The notes beneath the pieces were generated by a model. The model had not been told where the DNA came from and made no database searches. It saw only the letters and a list, made by a program, of their open reading frames with translations. Below, one piece after another: positions 51,873 to 61,521 of a DNA stretch of 64,000 nt (position 1 is the stretch's first letter; each line of letters opens with the position of its first letter). Both the position numbers and the translations under genes were made by a program. This DNA comes from Paracoccus saliphilus (GTDB lineage Bacteria > Pseudomonadota > Alphaproteobacteria > Rhodobacterales > Rhodobacteraceae), in the NCBI RefSeq assembly GCF_028553805.1, contig NZ_CP067140.1, positions 1,860,001 to 1,924,000 on the forward strand, written 5' to 3'.

Positions 51873-52961
51873 TCAGTGAAGGAACGGCCTGCTCTCGAGA
51901 TCGGCGGCACGCTGAAGCATGCGGGAGGCCACACGCAGGCTCGGTTGGACATCGCGCAGCGAAGGATGTTCCAGCACCTCGACCAACGCCTCTGTCGCCA
52001 CTTCGGAAAGCCCTTTGCGGGCGCCTTCACGCCGAATGAACGTGGTCAGTTCCGCGACCGTGAGATGCCGCAGCGCAATCGGTGGGCAGCGGCTGAGTAG
52101 GGGGCCTGGCAACGACCGATGACTATTGGAGGTCAGCACCCAACCGATCCAGCTCATGTCGAACTTCACCTGATAATAGGGGCAGCTCCAACGGCGCGCC
52201 GTCATGGGTTCGAGAAGCGGGAGAAGTGCCTCGGCCAAACCGAAGGCTTGCCCCTTCGTCGAGACAGGCAGGCCCGCTTTCTCGATCTCATCGACCACGA
52301 TCAGCGGATTGGCGACGCGGTTCTGCAGGATGGTTTCGATGACACGGCCCGGACAGGAACCTCCCCATCCGCGCTGGCTACCGACCACGCCAAAGCTGGC
52401 GTTTTCTCCGGTGGCTTCGATGACGGCGGTCGGCACGGCGATGATGTCGCCGAGCCGGCGCGCCCAATAGCTCTTACCGATTCCGGGCGGGCCGTCGAGC
52501 AGCAAGGGCGGCAGGCGCAGGCCGGGCCAGCCTTCGCGGACCGACCGGCGCATGGCCTGCCAGACCGCTTCGGTCGCCGGTGCCATCCAGGGCATCTCCG
52601 TATGGAGCTCGGCCGCCATGACATCGGCGCGGTGCTCATCCGGGATCGCGATCAGGGCCGCGCCATTGCGCAGCAGCTCCAGCCGCTCTCGATCCTCGCG
52701 TCTCAGATGGCTCAAACCGGAGGCCAGTTTGCGCCGCTCCAGGATGCGCTCCGTGCGGCGGTTTATGGCACGAATATCCCGGGCATCGAGTATCGTATAG
52801 TATTCGTCGCTTTCCTTGTTAACGGCATCATCTTCTTGCTCGAAAGAGGGCAGGGTGGGGCTGCGAAGCTTGCGAAGATGCTCCGCGAAGCGGCGTGCTA
52901 TGACATCCACCGTCTCTTCCGGATCGAAAAATCGGGCCTCAATGAATGGAATGCGGGACAT
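51873..52961 (-). CDS. AAA ATPase (Lon/TniB-like), associated with the DUF6634 gene
   Basis: 362 residues from ATG 52961 (MSRIPFIEARFFDPEETVDV). Walker A is DGPPGIGKSYWARRL, Walker B PLIVVDEIEKAGLP, sensor 1 VLTSNSHRSLPGPLLSRCPP with the Arg finger. The helical N-terminal about 150 residues are unlike Lon protease. No protease domain is present. A role with the DUF6634 protein in a transposon or phage-related module is plausible, but there is no direct evidence. Confidence 0.75.
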   Translation of the reverse strand: MSRIPFIEARFFDPEETVDVIARRFAEHLRKLRSPTLPSFEQEDDAVNKESDEYYTILDARDIRAINRRTERILERRKLASGLSHLRREDRERLELLRNGAALIAIPDEHRADVMAAELHTEMPWMAPATEAVWQAMRRSVREGWPGLRLPPLLLDGPPGIGKSYWARRLGDIIAVPTAVIEATGENASFGVVGSQRGWGGSCPGRVIETILQNRVANPLIVVDEIEKAGLPVSTKGQAFGLAEALLPLLEPMTARRWSCPYYQVKFDMSWIGWVLTSNSHRSLPGPLLSRCPPIALRHLTVAELTTFIRREGARKGLSEVATEALVEVLEHPSLRDVQPSLRVASRMLQRAADLESRPFLH

Positions 52962-53704
52962 GGGTATGAAGTCTTTCGAACAGATCTCGGGCGTCGGCCG
53001 GAATGAGGTCCGGTCGCGTGTGGCAAAATCATAGAGTGGTTTTAGGGCGCGGTGCTGGTGTGCCTGGATGACCGGGAGTCTGGTCAAATCAGCTGGGCGA
53101 CCTGTCACATTTCATCTGATTGACCTGAGTGGTGCCGCGAGTCGACCAACCAACGGGGCAGGGGCCTCCTACTCCATTCTGAACCCGATCCGACGTAAGC
53201 GACCGGATCATGCAAAAAGCGAGCCGCGCTCAAACGCATCTGCTTCCCTGGTTGCTGCATGTTGACCTCCTTCGAGACATATCGCTGCCGTTCGGAAAAG
53301 CGGTGCTTTCTCGGCAGACCGGCGAAATTACGGAAACTCCGAAGTGATGACGATGTGAAGGCTCAGCCACATCCCGGAGCGAATACCGGGACACTGCCGA
53401 GCAACATCCTCTTCGTCAACGGCACCGGATTTCCCAGGAAACTTCGGTCGCGTGTTCTAGGGGTGAACCAGAATCAGAAGCAACATATTGACTTTATTCA
53501 ATTATATCTCATTCCCGAAAATGAGATGGTCACTAATTGCGTGTCCAAAGGTCAAAAATGGCGGGTGAGTGGCCACTTTTTCAGTTGTTATACAGGCGGT
53601 GCTGTATGATGATATCTATAATCGCGATAATCGGTATTATGGAACAATTATCGTATCGCATCGACACCCCCTTATGTTAGCCTCCGGATAAACTGGAGGT
53701 CACC
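52962..53704. other. Boundary region, no gene recognised
   Basis: 743 bases between the AAA ATPase and the MBL gene. The composition turns AT-rich from about 53480. A perfect 8-base-arm inverted repeat ATCTCATT/AATGAGAT lies at 53506-53527. The backbone-like genes begin just after, so an island edge could lie here, but I see no att site or tRNA. Confidence 0.45.
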
Positions 53705-54604
53705 ATGAAACTGAATCGTCGCCGAGTGTTGCAGTCCGCCGCCGCTCTGAGCTTGTTCGGAACGCGCAGCTGGGCCATCACTGAAGCCGAGTTTGATGAT
53801 TTCACCATTCGTAGCGTTTCGGATGGAAAGCTCGTCCTGCCTGTCGGGTTCTTCGTTGCCGAAGGCGCAGATCCGACCGAGGCCCAACCGATTCTGTCGG
53901 AAGCTGGTGTCACCGGTGATACATTCGACTCGCCGCTCAACCTGACACTGATGACGCGTGGCGATGAGACCATTCTGTTCGACGCAGGTTCCGGCCCGGA
54001 CTTCATGCCGACAGCCGGGAAGCTCCCCGAGGCGTTGGCCGCAATCGATATCTCTCCCGACCAGGTCACGCATGTCATTTTCACTCATGCTCATCCAGAT
54101 CATATCTGGGGCGTTCTGGACGATTTCGACGAACCGGCATTCGTGAATGCACGCTACATGATCGGACGGATCGAGCGTGACTACTGGCTTGATCCCACCA
54201 CGCCCGAGACAATCGATCCGGCACGGTTGAGTTTCGTCGCCGGAGCAAAGCGGCGGATCGAGACTCTGGGTGATTTGCTTGAAGTTTTCGAGGATGGCGA
54301 CGAAATATTACCGGGAATCAAGGCGATCATGACTCCCGGGCATACGCCAGGCCATACGAGCTTCGACCTGGCCGATCAGTTGTTTGTCGCCGGTGATGTC
54401 ATCACCAATCCGCATCTAGCGTTCCGCCGGCCCGATATTCTGTCCGGCAGCGATCAAGATCCGGAATTTTCTGCAGAAACGAGGCGTAACATATTGAATA
54501 TGCTTTCAGAATCAGATATGAAGATATTGGGATATCATCTCCCGAAGGGAGGGATCGGCAAGGTCCGGCGCGAGAACGACGGTTTTGCCTTCATATCCGG
54601 TTAA
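53705..54604 (+). CDS. Exported MBL-fold metallo-hydrolase
   Basis: 299 residues with an RRRVLQS Tat-like signal (cleavage near SWA, residue 24). The metal site is THAHPDHIWG, with the later ligands in TPGHTPGHTSF, FVAGDVI and the C-terminal LGYHLP. Such exported MBL proteins act on varied esters or lactones; the substrate is unknown. ATG follows CTGGAGGTCACC. Monocistronic. Confidence 0.85.
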   Translation: MKLNRRRVLQSAAALSLFGTRSWAITEAEFDDFTIRSVSDGKLVLPVGFFVAEGADPTEAQPILSEAGVTGDTFDSPLNLTLMTRGDETILFDAGSGPDFMPTAGKLPEALAAIDISPDQVTHVIFTHAHPDHIWGVLDDFDEPAFVNARYMIGRIERDYWLDPTTPETIDPARLSFVAGAKRRIETLGDLLEVFEDGDEILPGIKAIMTPGHTPGHTSFDLADQLFVAGDVITNPHLAFRRPDILSGSDQDPEFSAETRRNILNMLSESDMKILGYHLPKGGIGKVRRENDGFAFISG

Positions 54605-54709
54605 GTCTTGGCCAGGCATGAAATTGGCGCTGACCACCTGCGACCTTTACCCGCCTTGTTCCGATGGCAACGGTCGAAAAAATTCACGCAATCATGAAAG
54701 GAGCAACCA

Positions 54710-55264
54710 ATGGCTGTCACACCCCCCGTTTGCGATTTCGGCGCGCCATGGCATGATTTCACCCTGCCCGATCCGGATGGCCGCATGCATGGGCTTGACG
54801 AGATTAAAGGCCCGAAGGGCACACTGATCATGTTCATCTGCAATCACTGCCCCTATGTTCAATCCGTGATCGACCGGATCGTGCGTGATGCGAAAGCCCT
54901 GCAAGAGGCGGGTATCGGCGTCGTGGCCATTTCGGCCAATGATGTCGCGGAATATCCGCAGGATGGCCCGGAGCAAATGAAAGTCGAGGCCGCAAAACAT
55001 GGTTTTACCTTTCCCTATCTCTATGATGAGACGCAGGAAGTCGCGCGGGCCTATGGGGCCGAATGCACACCGGATTTCTTCGGCTACAATGCGGACGGAG
55101 AATTGCAATATCGCGGTCGCCTGGATGCCTCGCGCCGCAACGCTGCCCCCGCCGATGCCCCGAGGGAACTGTATGAAGCCATGCTCCAGATTTCCGTGAC
55201 CGGAAAAGGCCCGGAAGAACAGGTGCCTTCGATGGGATGCTCGATAAAGTGGAAGGCCGCATGA
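54710..55264 (+). CDS. Thioredoxin-like (AhpC/TSA-type) protein
   Basis: 184 residues. FGAPWHDFTLPDPDGRMHGL is a peroxiredoxin/TlpA-like start, and CNHCPYVQSVIDRI holds the CxxC of the family once described as thioredoxin-like resA relatives. No signal peptide, so cytoplasmic. Good ribosome site AAAGGAGCAACCA. The stop overlaps the start of the phosphoglycolate-phosphatase-like gene. Confidence 0.85.
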   Translation: MAVTPPVCDFGAPWHDFTLPDPDGRMHGLDEIKGPKGTLIMFICNHCPYVQSVIDRIVRDAKALQEAGIGVVAISANDVAEYPQDGPEQMKVEAAKHGFTFPYLYDETQEVARAYGAECTPDFFGYNADGELQYRGRLDASRRNAAPADAPRELYEAMLQISVTGKGPEEQVPSMGCSIKWKAA

Positions 55265-55947
55265 ACGTGTGCCTGGCCCCCTGCCCGATCGTTTTCGATC
55301 TTGACGGCACACTGATCGACAGCGCCCCCGATATCCATGCCTGCGTCAATGCGGTGCTGCGTGAGTTTCACATTTCGCCATTGAACCTGGATCAGGTGCG
55401 CAGCTTCATCGGAGGCGGCGTGGAGATTCTGTGGCGAAAGATCGGTGCGGCGACCGGAACGGGTCCTGCCGGACAGCGCGACATGCTTGCCTCTTTCATG
55501 ACGCGCTACCACGCTGCGACCTCGCTGACGCGATTGTTTCCCAATGTCGAGGAAACATTGGGTATCCTGGCGGATCGCGGGCATCCGCTCGGAATCTGTA
55601 CCAACAAGCCTCTACATCCAACCAAGGCTATTCTGGATCATTTCGGGATACGTGATCTCTTCGGGCACATCATCGGTGGCGACTCGCTGCCCGAGAAAAA
55701 GCCCGATCCCGCCCCGTTGCGGGCGGCGCTGGCAGGGCTTGGCGCTCATCCCGGGATGCCCCATGCGGTCTATGTCGGTGACAGCGAGTTCGACGCGACC
55801 TGTGCGGCGGCGGTCCCGGTGCCCTTCGTGATCTATAGCCGGGGATATCGACAAACCCCCATCGATCAGCTTCCCCATCATGCGGCCTTCGACGACTTCA
55901 CGGCTCTTCCGAGCCTTGTCGAGACGGCGAGTGCCTCTGTCGGGTGA
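55261..55947 (+). CDS. gph: Phosphoglycolate phosphatase (HAD family)
   Basis: 228 residues. Motif I FDLDGTLIDSAPDIHACVNA, cap with FIGGGVEILWRKI, motif II GICTNKPLHPTKAIL, Lys in EKKPDPAPLRAAL, motif III VYVGDSEFDATCAAAV. This set is typical of Gph, which removes 2-phosphoglycolate. ATG overlaps the thioredoxin-like stop (ATGA). Confidence 0.88.
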   Translation: MNVCLAPCPIVFDLDGTLIDSAPDIHACVNAVLREFHISPLNLDQVRSFIGGGVEILWRKIGAATGTGPAGQRDMLASFMTRYHAATSLTRLFPNVEETLGILADRGHPLGICTNKPLHPTKAILDHFGIRDLFGHIIGGDSLPEKKPDPAPLRAALAGLGAHPGMPHAVYVGDSEFDATCAAAVPVPFVIYSRGYRQTPIDQLPHHAAFDDFTALPSLVETASASVG

Positions 55948-56017
55948 ATGCTTGACATTGGGGCATCAAAAACGGCAATCCCAAGGCTGAACCGCAGCCA
56001 AACCGAAAGGGTCCAGC

Positions 56018-56446
56018 ATGGATCTGCGTCAGCTTAGCCCTGGCCTCGCCGTCTCTCCCCAGATCCAACCCGAGGAGGTATCCCAGCTTGCCGAGGCCGG
56101 GTTCAAGGTTCTGGTCAACAATCGCCCGGATGAGGAGATCGAGACCGAGATCGATCACGAGGCAATGGCCCGCGCGGCCGAGGCCGCGGGCATGAGCTAT
56201 CACTACCTGCCCTTCCATCCCGGCCAGATCACCCCGACTCTGATTTCGGATTTTGCGGCCGCGATTGCCGGGCAGGCTCCGGTCATTGCCTATTGCCGCT
56301 CGGGAAACCGCTGCACGGTGCTTTGGGCCTTGACGCAGGCAGGAAAACGGCCTGAAAGTGAAATCCTCGAGACGGCGGCGAAAGCGGGTTATGACCTGTC
56401 ATCGATCCGGCCGCTTCTGGCTTCATTGGCCAATCGCCCGGCTTGA
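56018..56446 (+). CDS. TIGR01244/Blh-type phosphatase or sulfurtransferase
   Basis: 142 residues. LSPGLAVSPQIQPEEVSQLA, FKVLVNNRPDEE and the catalytic loop AYCRSGNRCTVLWAL are typical of the dual-specificity phosphatase-like domain found in Blh. The C-x5-R loop (CRSGNR) fits a phosphatase more than a rhodanese. In other bacteria it is linked to sulfide and biofilm functions. It appears monocistronic. Confidence 0.8.
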   Translation: MDLRQLSPGLAVSPQIQPEEVSQLAEAGFKVLVNNRPDEEIETEIDHEAMARAAEAAGMSYHYLPFHPGQITPTLISDFAAAIAGQAPVIAYCRSGNRCTVLWALTQAGKRPESEILETAAKAGYDLSSIRPLLASLANRPA

Positions 56447-56606
56447 GCGGTTCCGGCTGTGCATTGTCATTCGTCTGCGCGCAACAACGGCCGGGGGCGC
56501 TGTTCCGTCACCGGCTGGTTCTCGAACCAGCAATGCCCCAACCGGCGCCCCGGGATATTTTTAGTGAAGAAGTAAAGGCGCAACTGGCCCTACGGAAGAT
56601 CGGCTT

Positions 56607-56951
56607 TTACGCAGGAACCCCGAGGGCGCGTTTGACATTGGCCGTCCACCCCAGCAGGCGATGATCTCCCGCGGCAATGGCCGGACGTTTCATCACACTG
56701 GGTTTCGCGCCCATCATATCCACCGGGTCGGCGGCACGCTCCTCTTCGGACATGCCGCGCCATGTCAGGCTCGCGCGGTTGATGATTTTCTCGCCCCATT
56801 GATCGGCAAGCGTCTTGCGCTCGGATTCCGAGAGCGGCTCTTTCTGGACATCGCGGAAATTGACTGTCCAGCCATGCTCTTCCAGCGCGGCTTGCGCCTT
56901 CTGGCAGGTCGAGCAGTGGGCTAGGCCGTAAAGCGTCAACTGTTTGGACAT
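56607..56951 (-). CDS. ArsC/Spx-family thioredoxin-fold protein (YffB-like)
   Basis: 114 residues from ATG 56951 (an in-frame GTG nine bases earlier overlaps the lipoprotein stop). It starts with LTLYGLAHCSTCQKAQAALE, the CxxC form of the family, and has the KPSVMKRPAI signature near residue 85. It is not a proven arsenate reductase; this chromosomal type usually has an unknown redox or regulatory role and is common in non-resistant strains. Confidence 0.82.
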   Translation of the reverse strand: MSKQLTLYGLAHCSTCQKAQAALEEHGWTVNFRDVQKEPLSESERKTLADQWGEKIINRASLTWRGMSEEERAADPVDMMGAKPSVMKRPAIAAGDHRLLGWTANVKRALGVPA

Positions 56952-56956
56952 GAAGC

Positions 56957-57031
56957 TCACACCAGCGGCACGAAGGGAACACCACAGGCGGAAAGGGCCA
57001 ATAATGCGGCGAGGGCGACGAATAGCTTCAT
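56957..57031 (-). CDS. 24-residue lipoprotein
   Basis: MKLFVALAALLALSACGVPF followed by VPLV and a stop. A perfect lipobox (LSAC) makes the mature peptide only nine residues, starting with acylated Cys. AAAGGATG precedes the ATG by five bases. Similar 'GVPFVPL' peptides occur in related bacteria as far as I recall. The stop touches the start region of the ArsC-like gene, so they are co-transcribed. Confidence 0.7.
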   Translation of the reverse strand: MKLFVALAALLALSACGVPFVPLV

Positions 57032-57090
57032 GGCATCATCCTTTGTTAACCAATGCTGGGGTTATCTCGCGTCAAACGGACAGCTGCAAC

Positions 57091-58404
57091 TCACAATTCA
57101 GCATCCGGGCGATCATGAGAATGATGCAGCCGTTGCTTGATGCGCCGCATGCTCCACCATACCGCCAGCACGGTGATCGGGGTCAAGGCGGCGGTCAGAT
57201 AAGGCTTGCCCAGCCCGATCCCCTGGGCCAGCGGGTAGAGCGCATATGACAGCAATCCCACAGCGTAATAACTGATGGCGACCACGGACAGCCCCTCGAC
57301 CGTATGCTGCAAGCGCAGTTGCAGATCGGCGCGGCGATCCATGCGTTCGAGCAGCATCTGGTTCTGGGCCGAGCGCTCGACATCCACCCTGGTACGCAAC
57401 AACTCTGCCGCGCGGTTGGCGCGCTCGATCATGCTTCGCAGCCGCTCTTCCGCCGATTTCACGGTTCGCATGGCGGGTCGGTAGCGACGGCGCATGAATT
57501 CGGTCAGCATCTGCCGTCCGGAAAGCCGGGTCTCACGCAGCGCGTTGATCCGGTCCATGACGATCGCCTCATAGGCCGAGGTTGCGCCGAAGCGGAAGGA
57601 ATGCTGCACAGCCTCGGTTTCCAGTTCGATCGAGACCGCCAGCAATTCCTGCAACACCTCGTCAGCCGGGCGACCGTCATCGCTCATGCCGTCAACGATG
57701 GCCGTGAGCCCCGGCTCGAGTTCGTTCAGGCGGCGGCTGAGGGATCGCGCGCGTCCCAATCCCAGCATCGACATGGCCCGGTAGGTCTCCAACTCGACCA
57801 GCCGGTGCACGATCCGGCCAATCCGGCCTTCCCCGACATCCGGGCGCACGAACACCGAAAAGCGCATCCAGCCATCGGAATCGATCCGGAAATCGCCCGC
57901 GATCATCGCGGCCTCTTCCAGCACCCAGACCGCAGTCAGGCTGTCCCGTGCGAACCAATCTCCGATCCGGTCCAGCGCCTCTTGCGGATCCTCGGGCAGG
58001 ATATCGATCTGCACGATCACCGCGGCGACACGTTTGCCCGGCGCATGTTGTTGCCATTCCTCGGGAAATATGGCCGCGGCACTGGGATCGAAGGGCCGGA
58101 TCGGCAGGCCGGGAGTCATCGCCATATAGGTGACGAACTCGGTATGGCTTTCCCATTTCAGGTCATGCCGCCCCAATCGTCCCTGGTAATGGCTGTCCTC
58201 CGGATCCGGGCGTGGCCCGCCATGTCGATCGGTCAGTTCGGTCAAATGGGCCATGTCCGCTTTGCGGTCGCGATTGGCCGCATCACGGGGTTCCTTGAAA
58301 GCCACGAAGACACAGGTGGCCGGTGCGCTCAGGCGTGGCGAAGGGCGGGCGTGAAGCTCGTTCACCAAAGCATAGCGCAAAGGATGTTCGGTTTCCGGGC
58401 TCAC
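57091..58404 (-). CDS. DUF3422-family membrane protein
   Basis: 437 residues. The family start HPLRYALVNELHARPSPRLS is followed by a large soluble domain, a coiled-coil segment (about 300-355), and two C-terminal membrane helices (VAISYYAVGLLSYALYPLAQ and TAALTPITVLAVWWSMR). Function is unknown; DUF3422 proteins are conserved in alphaproteobacteria. It is 13 bases downstream of the NCS1 permease gene. Confidence 0.88.
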   Translation of the reverse strand: MSPETEHPLRYALVNELHARPSPRLSAPATCVFVAFKEPRDAANRDRKADMAHLTELTDRHGGPRPDPEDSHYQGRLGRHDLKWESHTEFVTYMAMTPGLPIRPFDPSAAAIFPEEWQQHAPGKRVAAVIVQIDILPEDPQEALDRIGDWFARDSLTAVWVLEEAAMIAGDFRIDSDGWMRFSVFVRPDVGEGRIGRIVHRLVELETYRAMSMLGLGRARSLSRRLNELEPGLTAIVDGMSDDGRPADEVLQELLAVSIELETEAVQHSFRFGATSAYEAIVMDRINALRETRLSGRQMLTEFMRRRYRPAMRTVKSAEERLRSMIERANRAAELLRTRVDVERSAQNQMLLERMDRRADLQLRLQHTVEGLSVVAISYYAVGLLSYALYPLAQGIGLGKPYLTAALTPITVLAVWWSMRRIKQRLHHSHDRPDAEL

Positions 58405-58417
58405 GCCTGCCTCCAGT

Positions 58418-59854
58418 CTATTTGCGACCGCAAAGCAGGATATAGAGCACCCCGCCCAGAACCGCGCCGATCAGCCAGCCAAATCCTGCCAGCGCCTGCA
58501 ACGCGGGCAGCCACACCGTCCCGATCGAGAACAGTGCCGAGATCCCCACTGCCATGATTGCCCGCTTGTTCCAACCGCCATCATAGTAGTAACGGCCCGA
58601 AGGCTCTGCAGAGAAGAGCTGATCAACTACAAGCCGTCGCTTTTGCACCACGTAGTAATCGGCGATCAGGATGCCATAAAGCGGCGCGAGGATCGCCCCG
58701 AGCGTATCGACAAAACCCGCGATGCCGATCCTGGAGATCAGCGAGACCCATAGCGCGCCGATGACAAAGGCGATGGCCGCAGTGATCAACCCGCCGGTTT
58801 TTGCCGAGATCCTGGATGGCGACATATTGGCGATGTCATAGGCCGCCGGGATGAAATTGGCTACCAGGTTGATCCCCACGGTGGCGGCAAAGAAGGTCAC
58901 GGCGGCGATCAGCGTCAGGGCGAGGCTGTCCACCCGCTCGACAATCGCGGTGGGATCGGTCAGGCGCTCTCCGAACAGCACGACGGCACCCGCGGTGATG
59001 AACAGCGCAATGAAGGAAAAGAACGCCATCGACACCGGCAGGCCCCAGAAATTGCCGCGGCGCATCTGGCCTTCGGTTTTCACGAAGCGTGAGAAATCGC
59101 CGAAATTGATGATCACTGCGGCGAAATAGGCCACCATCGTGCCGACCACCGCGATGAATCCGGCCAATGTGCTTCGCTCGCTCTCCGCCGCGCCCTGGAA
59201 AATCGCTCCGATCTCGGACCAGATTCCGTTTCCGGCCTGCCACCAGATCATCAATGCGAGCGTGATCATCACCACATAGACAAAAGGTCCGGCCCAGTTC
59301 AGGAACTTGCCGACCCATTCGATGCCCATCAGGAAAAGCCCGATCTGGAAGCCAGCGACGATGATATAGGCGATCCAGTCCACCCCGGTCAGGCCAAGGA
59401 AGCCCCCTGCCCCGGCCTCGATCCCGAACAGCGCCCGGATTGCCAGCGCGACGGCGGTCGAGGCGAAATAGGTCTGCACCCCGTACCAGAAGATCGCGAC
59501 GATGCCGCGGACGAGTGCCGGAAAGCGCGCGCCGCGCACGCCCATCGAGGCCCGCGCCATCACCGCATAGGGAATGCCGTAACGAACCGAGGGACGTCCA
59601 GACAGGTTGACCAGCCACATCACCAGGAGCCCGGCAACGACGATGGCGGCAAAGGTCAACCAGCCGTTCAACCCATAGCTGAGAAACAGCGATGCGGCCA
59701 AGGTATAGCCGAACAGGCTCTGGATATCGTTGTTCCAGACATTGAATATCTCGAACGCGCCCCAATTCCGCCGTTCATGCGGGATCGGAGCCAGATCCTC
59801 GTTGTAAAGCGACGGATCGCCGCTGCCGATATGTGTGAATTCATCCGGTGCCAT
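58418..59854 (-). CDS. NCS1-family nucleobase/hydantoin permease
   Basis: 478 residues from ATG 59854. About twelve helices. The conserved NCS1 segments are NVWNNDIQSLFGYTLAASLF, GRPSVRYGIPYAVMARASMG and YDIANMSPSRISAKTGGLIT. Members import uracil, cytosine, allantoin or hydantoins with Na+ or H+. The exact substrate is not readable from sequence. Confidence 0.9.
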   Translation of the reverse strand: MAPDEFTHIGSGDPSLYNEDLAPIPHERRNWGAFEIFNVWNNDIQSLFGYTLAASLFLSYGLNGWLTFAAIVVAGLLVMWLVNLSGRPSVRYGIPYAVMARASMGVRGARFPALVRGIVAIFWYGVQTYFASTAVALAIRALFGIEAGAGGFLGLTGVDWIAYIIVAGFQIGLFLMGIEWVGKFLNWAGPFVYVVMITLALMIWWQAGNGIWSEIGAIFQGAAESERSTLAGFIAVVGTMVAYFAAVIINFGDFSRFVKTEGQMRRGNFWGLPVSMAFFSFIALFITAGAVVLFGERLTDPTAIVERVDSLALTLIAAVTFFAATVGINLVANFIPAAYDIANMSPSRISAKTGGLITAAIAFVIGALWVSLISRIGIAGFVDTLGAILAPLYGILIADYYVVQKRRLVVDQLFSAEPSGRYYYDGGWNKRAIMAVGISALFSIGTVWLPALQALAGFGWLIGAVLGGVLYILLCGRK

Positions 59855-60032
59855 TATGCAGTCCCCTCGCCCATATGTGACATGGCCATGACACTGCGAA
59901 CCGATGCGTTCAGGCAAGCACGCAATCGCCAGGACAACCTCTGGTCATATTGAAACTGTTTTCGGGACTTATTGCTAGTCTTACTGCCCAAGGCATTGGC
60001 AGTGGCGTTCCGAATCAATCAGGTAATTCGGA

Positions 60033-60060
60033 CCCGAGGGCGCTACAAGGCGCCCCCGGG
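60033..60060 (-). terminator. Stem-loop after pntB
   Basis: CCCGAGGGCGC at 60033-60043 pairs with GCGCCCCCGGG at 60050-60060 at 10 of 11 positions around TACAAG, immediately downstream of the pntB stop on the minus strand. Confidence 0.6.
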
Positions 60061-60068
60061 GCGGATCG

Positions 60069-61511
60069 TCAATCGATCATCGGCATGAGCTTGTTCACGG
60101 ATTCATTGGCATCTCCATAGAACATCCTGGTGTTCTCCTTGAAGAACAGCGGGTTCTCGATGCCGGAATAGCCGGTGCCCTGTCCGCGCTTGGACACGAA
60201 GACCTGCTTGGCCTTCCAGACCTCCAGCACCGGCATGCCGGCGATGGGGCTGTTGGGGTCCTCTTGCGCGGCCGGGTTCACGATGTCGTTCGAACCGATG
60301 ACGATCACCACATCCGTGGACGGGAAATCCTCGTTGATCTCCTCCATCTCCAGCACGATATCGTAAGGCACCCGCGCCTCGGCCAGCAGCACGTTCATAT
60401 GCCCCGGCAAGCGGCCTGCGACCGGGTGGATCGCGAAGCGAACCTCCTTGCCTGCGGCCCGCAGCTTGCGGGTCAGCTCGCTGACCGCGGCCTGCGCCTG
60501 CGCCACCGCCATGCCATAGCCCGGCACGATGATCACGCTGTCGGCCTCGTTCAGCGCGGCGGCCACGCCGTCGGCATCGATGGCGATCTGCTCGCCCTCG
60601 ATTTCCGCCGCCGGACCCTGTTCGCCGCCGAAGCCGCCAAGGATCACGCTGACGAAATGCCGATTCATCGCCTTGCACATGATATAGCTGAGGATCGCAC
60701 CCGAAGAGCCGACCAGCGCGCCGGTCACGATCAGCAGGTCATTGCCGAGCGTGAAGCCGATGGCCGCGGCCGCCCAACCAGAATAGCTGTTCAGCATCGA
60801 GACGACGACCGGCATATCGGCGCCGCCGATACCCATGATCAGGTGATAGCCGATGAAGAAGGCCAGAAGCGCGATCAGGATCAGCCAGAACACGCCGGAT
60901 CCGACCCCGGTGCAGTAGAGAATGCCGAACAGGATCGACAACCCCAAGGCACCCGCGTTCAGCATATGCCCGCCGGGCAGCTTCTTGGGCTTGCCATCAA
61001 CCTTGCCGGCAAGCTTGCCGAAGGCCACGACCGAGCCGGTGAAGGTGATGGCGCCGATGAAGATGCCCAGGAAAACCTCGATCTTCAGCATTGCCAGTTC
61101 GGCCGGTGTCTTGTGCGCCAGAACGGCGGCGAAGCCCTGGAACTCATGCGCCGCGTTCTCGGCCTTGATCCGCAACATGCGCGCCATTTCGATCTGGGCG
61201 TTGAAGCCCACGAAAACGGCGGCCAGCCCGACAAGGCTGTGCATCGCGGCAACCAGTTGCGGCATTTCGGTCATCTGGACGCGCTTGGCGACCACAAAAC
61301 CGACGGCGCCACCAATCGTGATCATCACGACCGACAGAAACCAGTTGCCCGCGCCGGGACCGAACAGCGTGGCCAGCACGGCCAGCGCCATGCCGGCGAT
61401 ACCGTACCAGATCGCGCGCTTGGCGCTTTCCTGACCCGAAAGCCCACCCAAAGACAGGATGAACAGGATCGCGGCGACCACATAAGCGGCAGTGGTGAAT
61501 CCGTATTCCAT
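60069..61511 (-). CDS. pntB: NAD(P) transhydrogenase subunit beta PntB
   Basis: 480 residues. Nine or so helices in the first 270 residues, then the NADP-binding domain III with [20 protein letters not shown] and [20 protein letters not shown]. It couples proton entry to transfer of hydride from NADH to NADP+. ATG 61511 sits five bases after AAGGAGGGG; a Met codon directly before it is also possible. The gene begins 10 bases downstream of the pntA stop. Confidence 0.96.
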   Translation of the reverse strand: MEYGFTTAAYVVAAILFILSLGGLSGQESAKRAIWYGIAGMALAVLATLFGPGAGNWFLSVVMITIGGAVGFVVAKRVQMTEMPQLVAAMHSLVGLAAVFVGFNAQIEMARMLRIKAENAAHEFQGFAAVLAHKTPAELAMLKIEVFLGIFIGAITFTGSVVAFGKLAGKVDGKPKKLPGGHMLNAGALGLSILFGILYCTGVGSGVFWLILIALLAFFIGYHLIMGIGGADMPVVVSMLNSYSGWAAAAIGFTLGNDLLIVTGALVGSSGAILSYIMCKAMNRHFVSVILGGFGGEQGPAAEIEGEQIAIDADGVAAALNEADSVIIVPGYGMAVAQAQAAVSELTRKLRAAGKEVRFAIHPVAGRLPGHMNVLLAEARVPYDIVLEMEEINEDFPSTDVVIVIGSNDIVNPAAQEDPNSPIAGMPVLEVWKAKQVFVSKRGQGTGYSGIENPLFFKENTRMFYGDANESVNKLMPMID

Positions 61512-61521
61512 CATCCCCTCC

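Noticed and set aside
56607..56951. A second functional arsenate reductase
   Set aside because: It has the CxxC, YffB/Spx-like form and sits in backbone genes; family membership does not show arsenate reduction.
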